NCBI RefSeq assembly: GCF_000697965.2
Contig: NZ_CP015881.1
Span: 1,413,501-1,477,500 of the forward strand
Reading direction: 5' to 3'
DNA length: 64,000 nucleotides
Source of the DNA: Ensifer adhaerens
Lineage (GTDB): Bacteria > Pseudomonadota > Alphaproteobacteria > Rhizobiales > Rhizobiaceae
Every line of letters begins with the position of its first letter. The stretch's first letter is position 1. Of the stretch, positions 27,516 to 36,282 are shown in pieces. The notes beneath the pieces were generated by a model that searched no databases, was not told the DNA's origin, and worked only from the letters and a program-made list of their open reading frames with translations. The position numbers and the translations under genes are program-made.

Positions 27516-28507
27516 GCGCGTGCCCTCCGACCGGCGAGCACGCCGGCCATCAAGACGATCAGAATGGCGAGGCCCTGGACGAAGTTCTGCCATTCCGACG
27601 GCGTGCCCATGAAGAAGACCAGGGAATTGACGAGGCCGATCGTCAGGGCGCCGAGCAGAGAGCCGACCACCGTCGTCCAGCCGCCGGCAAGCGCACTGCC
27701 GCCAAGCACGACGGCGGCGACGCTGTAGAGCGTCATCTTGCCGCCGACCAGCGGATCGCCGCTCGCTGTATCACCCGTGAGGCAGAAAGCGGCAAGCGCC
27801 GAGAACAGTCCGCACAGAAGGTAGCCCTTGATGCGGACGGCGACGACCGGAAGCCCGGTCTGATAGGCGGCCTGCTGGTCGTCACCGACGGCCAGCAGTT
27901 CGGTGACGATGCGCGTGCGCGACAGGAAGTAAAGCAGGACAGCCAGCGCCGCGAGCACGTAGAAGACGAAGGGCAGGCCCAAGAGGCGGCCGCCATAGGT
28001 GCGCCAGAACAGTGCCGGCGCCGGCGTACCGGCAACGGGCATGACATAGAGCGCCAGCCCGGTGAAGAAGATGCTGGTCGCAAAGGTGGCGACGATCGCC
28101 TGCAGCCGAAGTGCTGCGACGACCAGTCCGTTGACCAGCCCGCAGGCAAGTCCGATGAGGACGCCGAGCGCAAGTGCGAGCAGCACGGCACCGGCGCCGC
28201 CGCCCCAGCGCTCCATCAGGACGACGATCGCGACATTGACCAGCGACAGCGTCGCGCCGGCGGAAAGATCGATATCGCCGGCGGAGACGACATAGGTCTG
28301 CGCGATCGCCAGCATGATCAGCGCCATATAGGTGCTGAGCAGACCCGTCAGCGAGCGGTAGCTCAGGCTGTTGGGCGAAAAGAGGCCGTTCAGCGCCAGC
28401 AGCACGATGAGGATGACCAGTGCCGGCAGGAAGGGGTAGCGCTCGAGCCAGGAGCGCAGCCCACCGCTCCTTGGAGAGGAAATGTCTGTCGCGGTCGATG
28501 TCATCAT
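27512..28507 (-). CDS. Sugar ABC transporter permease (RbsC-type), first subunit
   Basis: The 331-residue protein is a paralogue of the next permease. Shared family segments are YVVSAGDIDLSAGATLSLVNVAIVVLM, LLAVGDDQQAAYQTGLPVVAVRIKGYLL and YSVAAVVLGGSALAGGWTTV. Eight to ten hydrophobic helices are apparent. The ATGATG at 28507 overlaps the stop of the ATPase gene. Two different permeases with a single ATPase are usual in heterodimeric carbohydrate-uptake (CUT2) importers. Confidence 0.93.
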   Translation of the reverse strand: MMTSTATDISSPRSGGLRSWLERYPFLPALVILIVLLALNGLFSPNSLSYRSLTGLLSTYMALIMLAIAQTYVVSAGDIDLSAGATLSLVNVAIVVLMERWGGGAGAVLLALALGVLIGLACGLVNGLVVAALRLQAIVATFATSIFFTGLALYVMPVAGTPAPALFWRTYGGRLLGLPFVFYVLAALAVLLYFLSRTRIVTELLAVGDDQQAAYQTGLPVVAVRIKGYLLCGLFSALAAFCLTGDTASGDPLVGGKMTLYSVAAVVLGGSALAGGWTTVVGSLLGALTIGLVNSLVFFMGTPSEWQNFVQGLAILIVLMAGVLAGRRARA

Positions 28508-30009
28508 GCGGCCTCGTATGCAGCCTGGTAGAGATTGTAGCGGGTGCGATCGTCACCGATCAGCTCGCGTGTCACCGAGCCGCCGTTGAAGACGAGGATA
28601 CGGTTGGCGTTGCCGAGCAGCTCGGCGTCCTCGGACGAATAGAGCAGGATGCCGAGGCCTTCGGCCGCAAGCTGGCGAATGAGCGCAAAGAGATCGGCCT
28701 TGGCCTGGAGGTCGATGCCCTTGGTTGGGTCGTCGAGCAGCAGCACGTCGGGCCGATCGATCAGCCATCGGGCGATGATCACTTTCTGCTGGTTGCCGCC
28801 GGAAAGCGAATTGATCGGATGGAAGAGGCTCGCAAACTTGGTGTGCATCGCTTCGAGCGCCGGCATCGCCTTGTTTTTGAGGCTCGAGGGCCGCGCGAGC
28901 ATCAGCCGGTCGCGAAGATAATGGATCGGCGTGACGTTCTCTATGATCGGACGGCCGCTGATGACGCCGTCGCGACCGCGGTCGCCGGAGACATAGGCGC
29001 AGCCACGGCGAATGGCGTCGCGCGGGCTTTTGGCATCATAGCGTTCGCCGCCGATCGTCACCTCGCCGGATGAAACGGTGCTTGCGCCGAAGATGGCCCG
29101 CAGCAGCGCCGATTGCCCCTGCCCGTGCAGCCCGCCGAGCCCGAGGATCTCGCCCTTTGCCACCTCGAAGCTGACATCGCGAAAGCCCTTGCCCGAGAGG
29201 CTACGTACGGAGATCGCCGTCTGCGCGCCAGTTTCCACCACCGCTGGTGCCGATGACCTTGCAGCCGGCATGTCGCTGGCGCCGCCGACCATCAGCCGGA
29301 TGACCGTTGCCGGGTCGGTCTCGGAGAGTTTCAACGTCTCGATGGTCTCGCCGTCGCGGATGATCGTCACGCGATCGCCGATCGCGGTGATTTCGTCCAT
29401 GCGGTGCGAGATGAAGATGATGCCGCGACCCTGGCCTTTGAGATCGCGCAGGATCTCGAAGAAGCGATCGACCTGGGCGCGGTCAAGTGCGGAGGTCGGC
29501 TCGTCGAAGATCAGGATCGGCGCTTCGCTGGCGAGCGCCTTCATGATCTCCACCAGTTGCCGCTGGTCCGCCCGGAGATTGCCGACCAGGGCCTCCGCGT
29601 GGAAACCTTCGCCGGAGACCTCCGAGAACAAGGCGATGTAGCGCGCCGCGCGCGCCTTCATTGCCGCCCGGTCGATGAAGAGGCCGGCCTTCACCGGCAG
29701 GGCGGAAAGGCAGATGTTTTCCTCGACCGACCGGTGGCTGGCGAGGCTGAGTTCCTGGTAGAAAATGCCGATGCCGGCGGCGCGTGCGGCTTGCGGCCCG
29801 GAGATCGTCACGCGCTTGTCGTTGATCAGGATCTGGCCGCCATCCGGCCGCACGCTGCCGGCGATGATCTTGCACAGCGTGCTCTTGCCGGAGCCGTTGG
29901 AGCCCATCAGCACATGCACTTCGCCGGCAGCGATCTCAAGGTCGCCGCGGCGTAGCGCCAGCGTTGCGCCGTAAGCCTTGCTCACGCCGTTCAGTCTCAG
30001 TTTCGACAT
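28504..30009 (-). CDS. Sugar ABC transporter ATP-binding protein with two ABC domains (RbsA/MglA-type)
   Basis: The 501-residue protein contains two ABC domains as in CUT2 importers. The first has Walker A GSNGSGKSTLCKI and Walker B ILIFDEPTSALDRAQ. Its signature region (VGNLRADQRQLVEIMKA) is degenerate. The second has the degenerate Walker A GLHGQGQSALLRA typical of the family, an intact signature LSGGNQQKV and Walker B DVLLLDDPTKGID. It energises sugar uptake from the cytosolic face. It follows the binding-protein gene after 164 bases and overlaps the first permease. Confidence 0.95.
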   Translation of the reverse strand: MSKLRLNGVSKAYGATLALRRGDLEIAAGEVHVLMGSNGSGKSTLCKIIAGSVRPDGGQILINDKRVTISGPQAARAAGIGIFYQELSLASHRSVEENICLSALPVKAGLFIDRAAMKARAARYIALFSEVSGEGFHAEALVGNLRADQRQLVEIMKALASEAPILIFDEPTSALDRAQVDRFFEILRDLKGQGRGIIFISHRMDEITAIGDRVTIIRDGETIETLKLSETDPATVIRLMVGGASDMPAARSSAPAVVETGAQTAISVRSLSGKGFRDVSFEVAKGEILGLGGLHGQGQSALLRAIFGASTVSSGEVTIGGERYDAKSPRDAIRRGCAYVSGDRGRDGVISGRPIIENVTPIHYLRDRLMLARPSSLKNKAMPALEAMHTKFASLFHPINSLSGGNQQKVIIARWLIDRPDVLLLDDPTKGIDLQAKADLFALIRQLAAEGLGILLYSSEDAELLGNANRILVFNGGSVTRELIGDDRTRYNLYQAAYEAA

Positions 30010-30130
30010 CGGCTGTCGTCCATTTGGTTGCTTGCCGCATCTTCAGGGATGCTCGCGCTCGGCACCGGCTCCACTGCAGCAATCTTTCACGCCCGATCGG
30101 CCTTGGTCGGTGGCCATCGGCGGCATCGGT

Positions 30131-30163
30131 CGCCGGGCGGCTCAAGACAAGAGTCGCCCGGCG
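30131..30163 (-). terminator. Intercistronic hairpin after the sugar-binding-protein gene
   Basis: CGCCGGGCG (30131-30139) and CGCCCGGCG (30155-30163) form a 9-base GC-rich stem beginning 11 bases past the binding-protein stop, without a T run. Such hairpins between binding protein and ATPase genes often protect the upstream mRNA or attenuate transcription, giving more binding protein than transporter. Confidence 0.6.
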
Positions 30164-30173
30164 AAACCCGAAC

Positions 30174-31199
30174 TTACTTGAACAACGCCGTGGCGTCGTC
30201 GATCGAAAGCGCGTTGGTGTAGGAGTAGTAGCCCGGCTTGCCGTCGAGCTGCTTGGCGGCGTCGCCGAGGTTCTTGCTGTCGATGAACGGGATCGGCAGA
30301 TACATGGCGTTCTTGTACTGGCCAGCCGTTGCCGGCTCCTTCAGTTCCTTGCCCTGCAGCATCAGCACCGCGACGTTGAGCGCGCTTGCCATGACGCCCG
30401 GCGGGTTGACGGTCGCGCCGGAATTCAGCTTGTCCTTGACCCAGAGATCGATGAAATCCTTGCGGATTTCGCCGGTTGCGGCGATCTGGCTGGTCTTGCC
30501 CGCATCCATGATCGACTTCCAGGCGCCAGCCGCCATGCCGTCCTGCACGACGACGCCGTTGATATCAGGATAGGTCGCAAGAATGTTCTGCATCGCTTGC
30601 TGGCCCTGGGCCTGATCCCAGTTGGCGTTGACCTCGTTGACCACCTGCAGATCTGGATAATCCTTGAAGACGCTCTTGTAGCCGGCAACGCGCATTTCGT
30701 TGGCCGGATGGCCGGCGACGCCGTTGATGGCGACCACCTTGCCCTTGCCGCCGAGCGTGTCAGCCAGCCACTTGGCGCCGGCGGCGCCCCAGGCCGTCTG
30801 GTCGATGCCGACATAGGTCGCATCCGGCGAGGAAACCTCAGCGTCCGTCGCGATCACCAGGATGCCGGCTTCCTTCGCCTGGGCGAAGATCGGATCGAAG
30901 GCCGTCGGGCTGTTGGGGTTGATGATGATGGCGTTAACGCCTTCGGCGATGAAGTTGCGCACATGCGCGATCTGCCCGGGTACGTCGACATTGGCACTCT
31001 GGACGGAGACTTCGACGTCGACGCCCTTCTCCTTCCACTTCGCCGCGGCCTCCTTGGCCTCGTCGATCATCTGCGTGCGCCATTCGCTGCCGACCCAGCC
31101 GTTGGACAGGCCGATCTTGAAGGTCTCGGCATTGGCGAAAGAAGCGGAAATGGCAATGGTTGCGACAGCGCCAAGCGCTGCGGCGATAAATTTCTTCAT
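30174..31199 (-). CDS. Periplasmic sugar-binding protein of the ABC importer
   Basis: The 341-residue protein begins with a clear signal peptide (MKKFIAAALGAVATIAISASFANA, cut before ETFKIGLSNGW) and has the Peripla_BP_4 fold of ribose/galactose-type binding proteins: HVRNFIAEGVNAIIINPNSPTAF, ATDAEVSSPDATYVGIDQTAWGAAGAKWL, GKGKVVAINGVAGHPANEMR and NGVVVQDGMAAGAWKSIMDAG. GGGAGGA lies just upstream of the ATG at 31199; the open frame before it is non-coding. It is the first gene of the operon and lies behind a LacI-type operator. The sugar is unknown. Confidence 0.94.
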   Translation of the reverse strand: MKKFIAAALGAVATIAISASFANAETFKIGLSNGWVGSEWRTQMIDEAKEAAAKWKEKGVDVEVSVQSANVDVPGQIAHVRNFIAEGVNAIIINPNSPTAFDPIFAQAKEAGILVIATDAEVSSPDATYVGIDQTAWGAAGAKWLADTLGGKGKVVAINGVAGHPANEMRVAGYKSVFKDYPDLQVVNEVNANWDQAQGQQAMQNILATYPDINGVVVQDGMAAGAWKSIMDAGKTSQIAATGEIRKDFIDLWVKDKLNSGATVNPPGVMASALNVAVLMLQGKELKEPATAGQYKNAMYLPIPFIDSKNLGDAAKQLDGKPGYYSYTNALSIDDATALFK

Positions 31200-31649
31200 C
31201 AGATCCTCCCAAATCTTGCGAAAACCATGAAGCCAGAAAATGTAATCGATTTCAATGGGCATTTTCGGGAATTTTGTGCGGTTTCGTTTTCCGCCGCCGG
31301 GAGGATCAAGGAGATAACGGAAAGCGTCGGGCGCGGGCAGAATAGACTTCGGAAAGTGTCTCACCGAGAGAAGCCAATAGTGCTTGGTTCCCCCTCCCCG
31401 CTGTGCGACATCAAGGGCAGAGGCGGTGACGATTCGTCGTTGCGCCAACTGGAATGAACTGCAGGAATGACGCCATGACATGAAGGCGCTGCGGGATTGA
31501 TCCCAATGGCCGCCCGAACAGCGGCCCGCCCGTTGCTCAAATCGCAACACTTCGTTGCTTGCCGGCCGGCTAGCCGCAATTTGCCCTCACCGCCTACTCT
31601 GAACGCTGGGCAAAGAACAACAACTGGCTCCCAACCAGAGGAGAACATC
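31200..31649. other. Divergent intergenic region between the sugar importer and the DUF3100-like gene
   Basis: The 450 bases hold the LacI-type operator at 31241-31254 near the importer end and the ribosome site of the gene at 31650 at the other end. No coding frame in between looks real. No further motif stands out. Confidence 0.5.
31241..31254. promoter_or_regulatory. LacI-type operator of the sugar ABC operon
   Basis: TGTAATCGATTTCA is a 14-base palindrome with the central CG pair and AATCGATT core typical of LacI-family operators; only one position per arm breaks symmetry. It lies 42-55 bases upstream of the binding-protein start codon. The LacI regulator encoded inside the same operon is the natural ligand-responsive repressor. 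Confidence 0.7.
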
Positions 31650-32468
31650 ATGACCGGGAAAACCGGAGCCGCCTCGGGCGCGCTCTATCTGCATATCTTT
31701 GTGCTGGCGATCGTCATCGCCTCCGAGCTGATCGGCATTCAGCGTCTGCCGATCGGTATCGGCACCGTCATCTTCCTGCCGATCCTTTACGCCTTCGCGC
31801 TTGGCATCGCCTTCAATCCGGCCATTTTCAAGGCGACCGGCAAGTTCCTGTCGCGCGATGCGGTCAAGCTTTCCGGCGCGATGATCACCGTTGCCATCAT
31901 GCCGTTCATCGCCAAGTTCGGAACGACGGTCGGCCCGCAGATTTCGCAGATCATCGAGGCCGGCCCGGCGCTGGTTCTGCAGGAACTCGGCAATCTCGGA
32001 ACGATCATCGTCGCCTTCCCGGTCGCAGTGTTCCTTCTCAAGATGGGCCGTGAAGCCGTCGGCGCCACCTATTCGATCGACCGCGAGCCGAACATCGCGC
32101 TGATCGCCGACAAATATGGCCTCAACTCGCCGGAAGGTGCCGGCGCCATGGGCGTTTATGCGACCGGCACGCTGATCGGCACCTTCGTCTTCGCCATCAT
32201 GCCGCCGATCGTTCACGGCCTCGGCATCTTCGACGTGCGTGCGCTCGCCATGTCCTGCGGCGTCGGCTCCGGCTCGATGCTGGCGGCCTGCACCGGCGGT
32301 CTCGTCGCGGCGGTGCCGGACCAGAAGGACATCATTCTCGCGCTCGCCGCCGCCAGCAACATCCTGACCTATGCCACCGGCCTCTATGTCGGCATGTTCG
32401 TGGCGCTGCCGTTGACGGAGTGGCTCTACAACAAGGCGCGCCCATCCGAGCGTCGCACCGCAGCCTGA
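31650..32468 (+). CDS. Integral membrane protein resembling the DUF3100 family
   Basis: The 272-residue protein is strongly hydrophobic, with about eight membrane segments (IFVLAIVIASELIGIQRLPI, VIFLPILYAFALGIAF, MITVAIMPFIAKFGT, LGTIIVAFPVAVFLL and others). It also has SYxxDREPNIALIADKYGLNSPEGAGAMGVYATG and CGVGSGSMLAACTGG, which recall the DUF3100 proteins as I remember them. GAGGAG precedes the ATG at 31650. A 170-residue membrane protein, an M20 amidohydrolase and a LysR regulator follow on the same strand. I infer that the two membrane proteins form a carrier for the amidohydrolase substrate or product; no transport activity is established by the sequence. Confidence 0.8.
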   Translation: MTGKTGAASGALYLHIFVLAIVIASELIGIQRLPIGIGTVIFLPILYAFALGIAFNPAIFKATGKFLSRDAVKLSGAMITVAIMPFIAKFGTTVGPQISQIIEAGPALVLQELGNLGTIIVAFPVAVFLLKMGREAVGATYSIDREPNIALIADKYGLNSPEGAGAMGVYATGTLIGTFVFAIMPPIVHGLGIFDVRALAMSCGVGSGSMLAACTGGLVAAVPDQKDIILALAAASNILTYATGLYVGMFVALPLTEWLYNKARPSERRTAA

Positions 32469-32483
32469 TCGGGAGAGAGAACC

Positions 32484-32996
32484 ATGACCAACCAGAACAC
32501 CTCCGCCAACTACGCCGACGATCTCCCGCTGAACCCCGAGGACGAACGCAAGCTCGATGTGATCGGCCATGCCGGCCTGCTGATCATCGCCTGTGCGATC
32601 GGCCTTGTCGCCAACTGGGTCGGCACCGGAACGTCGCCGCTCACCGCATTGCCGGGCATGGCGACGCTATATGCCGCCTGTATCGTCGGCCTGGCGCTCG
32701 CCCGCTTCGTGCCCTTCTACCTGCCAAGCGTCGCCTGGGTTTCGCTGATCGCGATCCTCATCACCATCCCGGGCGTTCCGGGTGCAGCCTGGGTCAGCGA
32801 ACAGGTCGAGCACCTCAACTTCCTCGCATTGGCGACCCCGGCGCTTGCCTATGGCGGCCTTGCCTTGACGGCGAACGAGTTCGCGATCGCCCGCCGCTCG
32901 GGCTGGAAGATCGTCATCGTCGCGATCTGCGTGATGGTCGGCACCTATATGGGCTCGGTCGTCGTCGCCGATCTCTTCCTGCGTCTCGGCCAGTAA
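32484..32996 (+). CDS. Small integral membrane protein, probable partner of the DUF3100-like protein
   Basis: The 170-residue protein has a polar N-terminus (about 25 residues) and then four or five membrane helices (IGHAGLLIIACAIGLVANWVG, ATLYAACIVGLALARFVPFYL, VAWVSLIAILITIPGVPGAAW, TPALAYGGLALTANEFA, IVIVAICVMVGTYMGSVVVAD). GGGAGAGAG precedes the ATG, 15 bases after the stop of the gene before. The tight spacing and the small size suggest a subunit of the same membrane complex. I do not recognise a named family. Confidence 0.8.
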   Translation: MTNQNTSANYADDLPLNPEDERKLDVIGHAGLLIIACAIGLVANWVGTGTSPLTALPGMATLYAACIVGLALARFVPFYLPSVAWVSLIAILITIPGVPGAAWVSEQVEHLNFLALATPALAYGGLALTANEFAIARRSGWKIVIVAICVMVGTYMGSVVVADLFLRLGQ

Positions 32997-33004
32997 CGCG
33001 GCAC

Positions 33005-33040
33005 GCAATTCCAGGAAGCGGTTTTCCGTCCGGAATTGTG
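33005..33040. repeat. Rhizobial-style intergenic palindrome inside the cassette
   Basis: CAATTCC (33006-33012) and GGAATTG (33032-33038) enclose AGGAAGCGGTTTTCCGTCC, which has a nested GGA/TCC symmetry. The motif GGTTTTCCGTCCGGAATTG is, from memory, a frequent part of short intergenic repeats in Sinorhizobium and Rhizobium. Here it lies between the small membrane protein and the amidohydrolase gene. Confidence 0.55.
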
Positions 33041-33101
33041 TAAGAGAAACAGGTCGGCCGCTCTGCGGCCGGCCATCCCCTCAAACGACAGGACGCACGC
33101 C

Positions 33102-34259
33102 ATGACACGCCACGACATCAGCCCCGAGCGCATCGAGGAAACGATCCGCTGGCGTCATCACCTGCATGCCCATCCCGAGCTTGCCTTCGAGGAACGCCAG
33201 ACCGCGGCCTTCATCGCCGGCCGGCTTGCCGAATGGGGCATTGCCGTGAAGGACGGTTATGGCGGCACCGGGCTTGTCGGCACGCTCAGGCGTGGCACAT
33301 CGAACCGATCGATCGCCATTCGCGCCGACATGGACGCGCTGCCGATCATCGAGACGAGCGGCGCTGCCTACGCCTCGAAGACGACGGGCAAGATGCACGC
33401 CTGCGGCCACGACGGCCACGTCGCCATGCTGCTGGCCGCCGCCCGGCAGGCGAGCGAGATGGACTTCGACGGCACCGTGCATTTCATCTTCCAGCCGGCC
33501 GAAGAGGCCGAGGGCGGTGCCCGCGTCATGGTCGCCGATGGCCTCTTCCGTGATTTCCCGGCCGATGCCGTCTATGCGCTGCACAACTGGCCGGCGCTCG
33601 ACGTCGGCTCGGTGGTGGCCCGCGACGACGCGATGATGGCCGCCTTCGGGGTCTTCGAAATCACCATCACCGGTCGCGGCGCCCATGGGGCGATGCCGCA
33701 TGAGGGTGCTGACCCGCTCGTCGCTAGCGCCCAGATCGTCACGGCCTTGCAGACGATTGCCAGCCGTAACGTCTCGCCACTCGAAGCGGCCGTCGTCTCC
33801 GTCACACAGATCCACGGCGGCGACGCCTGGAACGTGATCCCGGAAAAAGCCGTGATCCGCGGCACCACGCGCTGGTTCGACAAGGCGGTCGGTGACACGC
33901 TCGAAAACCGGATGCGCACGCTCGTTTCGGCCCTTGCCGAAGGGCTCGGCTGCACGGCCGAGCTCGATTATCAGCGCCGCTATCCGGCGACGATCAACGA
34001 TCCCGCAGCCGCCGCGCTCGCACGCTCGGTCGCCGCGGCAGACCCGGCCTTGACGGTCATCGACGCGCCACCAAGCATGGCGGCCGAGGACTTCGCCTTC
34101 ATGCTCGACGAACGTCCCGGCTGCTATCTCTGGCTCGGCGCAAGACGCGAGGGCGTTAACCCCGGCCTGCACTCGCCGCACTACGATTTCAACGACGCGA
34201 TCATCGGCCAGGGCGTAAACCTCTGGACACGCCTGATCGCGACCTCGCTTGGTCGTTGA
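33102..34259 (+). CDS. M20-family amidohydrolase (hippurate hydrolase type)
   Basis: The 385-residue metal-dependent amidase has the complete motif set IRADMDALPI, MHACGHDGHVAMLLAAA, FIFQPAEEAEGGARVMVADG, YALHNWPALDVGSV and MAAEDFAFMLDERPGCYLWLGA. It should hydrolyse an N-acyl amino acid, indole conjugate or similar amide in the cytosol. It is a paralogue of the enzyme at 12751-13926. The ATG at 33102 is preceded by AGGA; the earlier in-frame ATG at 33036 lies in the repeat region and looks non-coding. It follows two membrane-protein genes and precedes a LysR regulator. Confidence 0.92.
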   Translation: MTRHDISPERIEETIRWRHHLHAHPELAFEERQTAAFIAGRLAEWGIAVKDGYGGTGLVGTLRRGTSNRSIAIRADMDALPIIETSGAAYASKTTGKMHACGHDGHVAMLLAAARQASEMDFDGTVHFIFQPAEEAEGGARVMVADGLFRDFPADAVYALHNWPALDVGSVVARDDAMMAAFGVFEITITGRGAHGAMPHEGADPLVASAQIVTALQTIASRNVSPLEAAVVSVTQIHGGDAWNVIPEKAVIRGTTRWFDKAVGDTLENRMRTLVSALAEGLGCTAELDYQRRYPATINDPAAAALARSVAAADPALTVIDAPPSMAAEDFAFMLDERPGCYLWLGARREGVNPGLHSPHYDFNDAIIGQGVNLWTRLIATSLGR

Positions 34260-34283
34260 CCCCAAGGGGATTCCGTCGCATCC

Positions 34284-35201
34284 ATGACCACCATGGACGT
34301 ACTCGACGCGAAAGCGCTCAGGATCTTTATGGCGGTTGCGCGCATCGGTTCGATCCGGGGCGCTGCGGAGCATATGGGGCTGGCGCCATCGGTCGTCAGC
34401 CGCCAGATCGCCGACACTGAACGCGACATCGGCCTGTCCCTCTTCGAGCGCACCGCCCGCGGCACGGTCCTGACCGACGCCGGTGAACTGGTGCTCGAAC
34501 ACGGCAAACGCGTGCTCGAGGACAACGGGCTGCTTGCCGAGCAGCTCGACCAGATCCGCGGCGTGCAGCAGACCCGCATCCGCATTCGCTGCGGCGAAGG
34601 TTTCATGGCCGACCTGGTGGAGCACGGGCTCTCGTCGTTCTCAAAGGCACACTCCTATGTGCGCTACATCGTCGAACTCGGCAGCACCGAAGACGTCGTC
34701 GACGCCATCGCCAACAGCGACGCCGACATCGGCATCGCCTACAATCCCCTGACCGAACCGCGCATCCGGGCGCTGGCGATTGCGCGCCAGCCGCTCTGCG
34801 TCATCGTGCCGGCGGGCCATCCCCTGTCCGAGCGCAGCGACCTGAAACTTGCCGATTGCCTCGCCTTCCCGTGCGCGCTGCTCGGCAAGGGCAATGGCGT
34901 GACACAACTGGTGGCGCGGGTGGCGGCCGATGCGGGGCTGGCGCTGGCGCCGTTGCTCGAAACCCATTCGATCGAGGTGCTCCGCCGCTTCGTTGCAGCA
35001 AGCCTTGGCGTCACCTTCCTGCCGCGCACGTCCGTAACCGTGGAAATCGCGCGCGGGTCCATGCAGGCGATCGACCTCTCCGATCCGCTGCTGAGCGAGG
35101 CGAGCGCGCATTTGATGGTGCGGGCCCACCGCCGCCTGCCGCTGTCGGTCGAAAAACTCGGCCAGCATCTCGCGCGCGAGATGCAATCCTTCCAGACTTA
35201 G
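34284..35201 (+). CDS. LysR-family transcription regulator
   Basis: The 305-residue protein has the LysR winged helix at about 8-65 (ALRIFMAVARIGSIRGAAEH, then MGLAPSVVSRQIADTERDIG, LFERTARGTVLTDAG) and a two-lobed effector domain (RIRIRCGEGFMADLV, VVDAIANSDADIGIAYNPL, LAIARQPLCVIVPAGHPL). It lies 24 bases downstream of the amidohydrolase on the same strand, so it is probably part of that cassette, which is less usual than the divergent LysR arrangement. The start could also be the ATG nine bases later. Confidence 0.92.
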   Translation: MTTMDVLDAKALRIFMAVARIGSIRGAAEHMGLAPSVVSRQIADTERDIGLSLFERTARGTVLTDAGELVLEHGKRVLEDNGLLAEQLDQIRGVQQTRIRIRCGEGFMADLVEHGLSSFSKAHSYVRYIVELGSTEDVVDAIANSDADIGIAYNPLTEPRIRALAIARQPLCVIVPAGHPLSERSDLKLADCLAFPCALLGKGNGVTQLVARVAADAGLALAPLLETHSIEVLRRFVAASLGVTFLPRTSVTVEIARGSMQAIDLSDPLLSEASAHLMVRAHRRLPLSVEKLGQHLAREMQSFQT

Positions 35202-35379
35202 AAGACCGTCCTAGCTCGATGAAACCCGCGCGGCGCTAACGCTCGCCTTTCCCATCACCGGCGGTCGAGCAGACGTTGCCACGCCAGCAACGCATTGTAC
35301 CAGGCGCGCCGTCTACCCGCTCGCCAGCCCGCATGCCACCTTCGCCGGATCATTCTGATCATACGAGGGTAAGCGGATC

Positions 35380-36264
35380 ATGACGGCGGAACGAACGACA
35401 GTTGGCGTGGTGGGTTTGGGCGCCATGGGTCTCGGCATGGCGACGACGCTCGCCGGCAAAGGTTTTGCCGTCAAGGGCTTCGACCTCTCCGAGGCCCGGC
35501 GCACGCTTGCCGCCGAAGGCGGGGTGACCCCGGTCGAGGCTCTGACTGACGTCTTCTTCGACACCAACTTCATCGTCTTCTCGCTGCCGACCGCCAAGGA
35601 CGTGGCAGCCGTCGTCGAGGCCAATCTCGAAGCGCTGAAGGCGGCCGGCCGCCGCGTCGTCATCATCGACACCTCGACCTCCGAGCCGGATGTCTCGCGT
35701 GATCTCGCCGCAGCCCTTGCCGGCCTCGGCCACGGCTTCATCGACGCGCCGGTCTCCGGCGGTCCGGCAGGTGCCGCAAGCGGCAAGCTGACGATGATGA
35801 TCGGTGGCAGTGATGCGGACGTCGCCCTTGCCGGCCCGGTGATCGACGCGATGTCGGCCAAGGCCCTGCATGTCGGCCCGAGCGGCGCCGGCAACGTTGC
35901 CAAGCTCGTCAACAACCTGCTCGCCGCCGCCCATATGGTGACGACGGGCGAAGGGCTGAAGCTGGCGCTTGCCGCCGGGCTCGATGCGGACGAGGCGCTG
36001 AAGGTGCTCAACGCCGCGTCCGGCAAATCGATGATCAGCGAAGTGCATTTCCCGACCTGGGTGATGAACGGCCGCTTCGACAGCGGCTTCACCATGGGCC
36101 TGATGCGCAAGGACGTGCGGCTTGCCAGCGAGCTTGCGGCCCGCACCGGCGCCGATCTGCCGCTCTCGGGCGCGGTCGCCAAGCTCTGGGCCGAGAGCCC
36201 GCTCGAAAACGCCGAGGACTTCACCCGCATGGGCGCCTTCCGCCCGGTGGCCAACGACAACTGA
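35380..36264 (+). CDS. NAD(P)-dependent oxidoreductase, 3-hydroxyisobutyrate dehydrogenase family
   Basis: The 294-residue beta-hydroxyacid dehydrogenase has the nucleotide-binding motif VGLGAMGLGMATTLAGKG (about 8-25), the substrate-binding stretch FIDAPVSGGPAGAASGKLTMMIGG and the catalytic lysine segment GAGNVAKLVNNLLAAAHMV. Members oxidise 3-hydroxyisobutyrate, tartronate semialdehyde-type or related acids; the substrate is not determined by these motifs. An aldehyde dehydrogenase gene follows 18 bases later, so the two likely catalyse consecutive steps of one pathway. No regulator is adjacent on this strand other than the LysR gene 178 bases upstream. Confidence 0.92.
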   Translation: MTAERTTVGVVGLGAMGLGMATTLAGKGFAVKGFDLSEARRTLAAEGGVTPVEALTDVFFDTNFIVFSLPTAKDVAAVVEANLEALKAAGRRVVIIDTSTSEPDVSRDLAAALAGLGHGFIDAPVSGGPAGAASGKLTMMIGGSDADVALAGPVIDAMSAKALHVGPSGAGNVAKLVNNLLAAAHMVTTGEGLKLALAAGLDADEALKVLNAASGKSMISEVHFPTWVMNGRFDSGFTMGLMRKDVRLASELAARTGADLPLSGAVAKLWAESPLENAEDFTRMGAFRPVANDN

Positions 36265-36282
36265 GACTTGAAGGGAACGACG

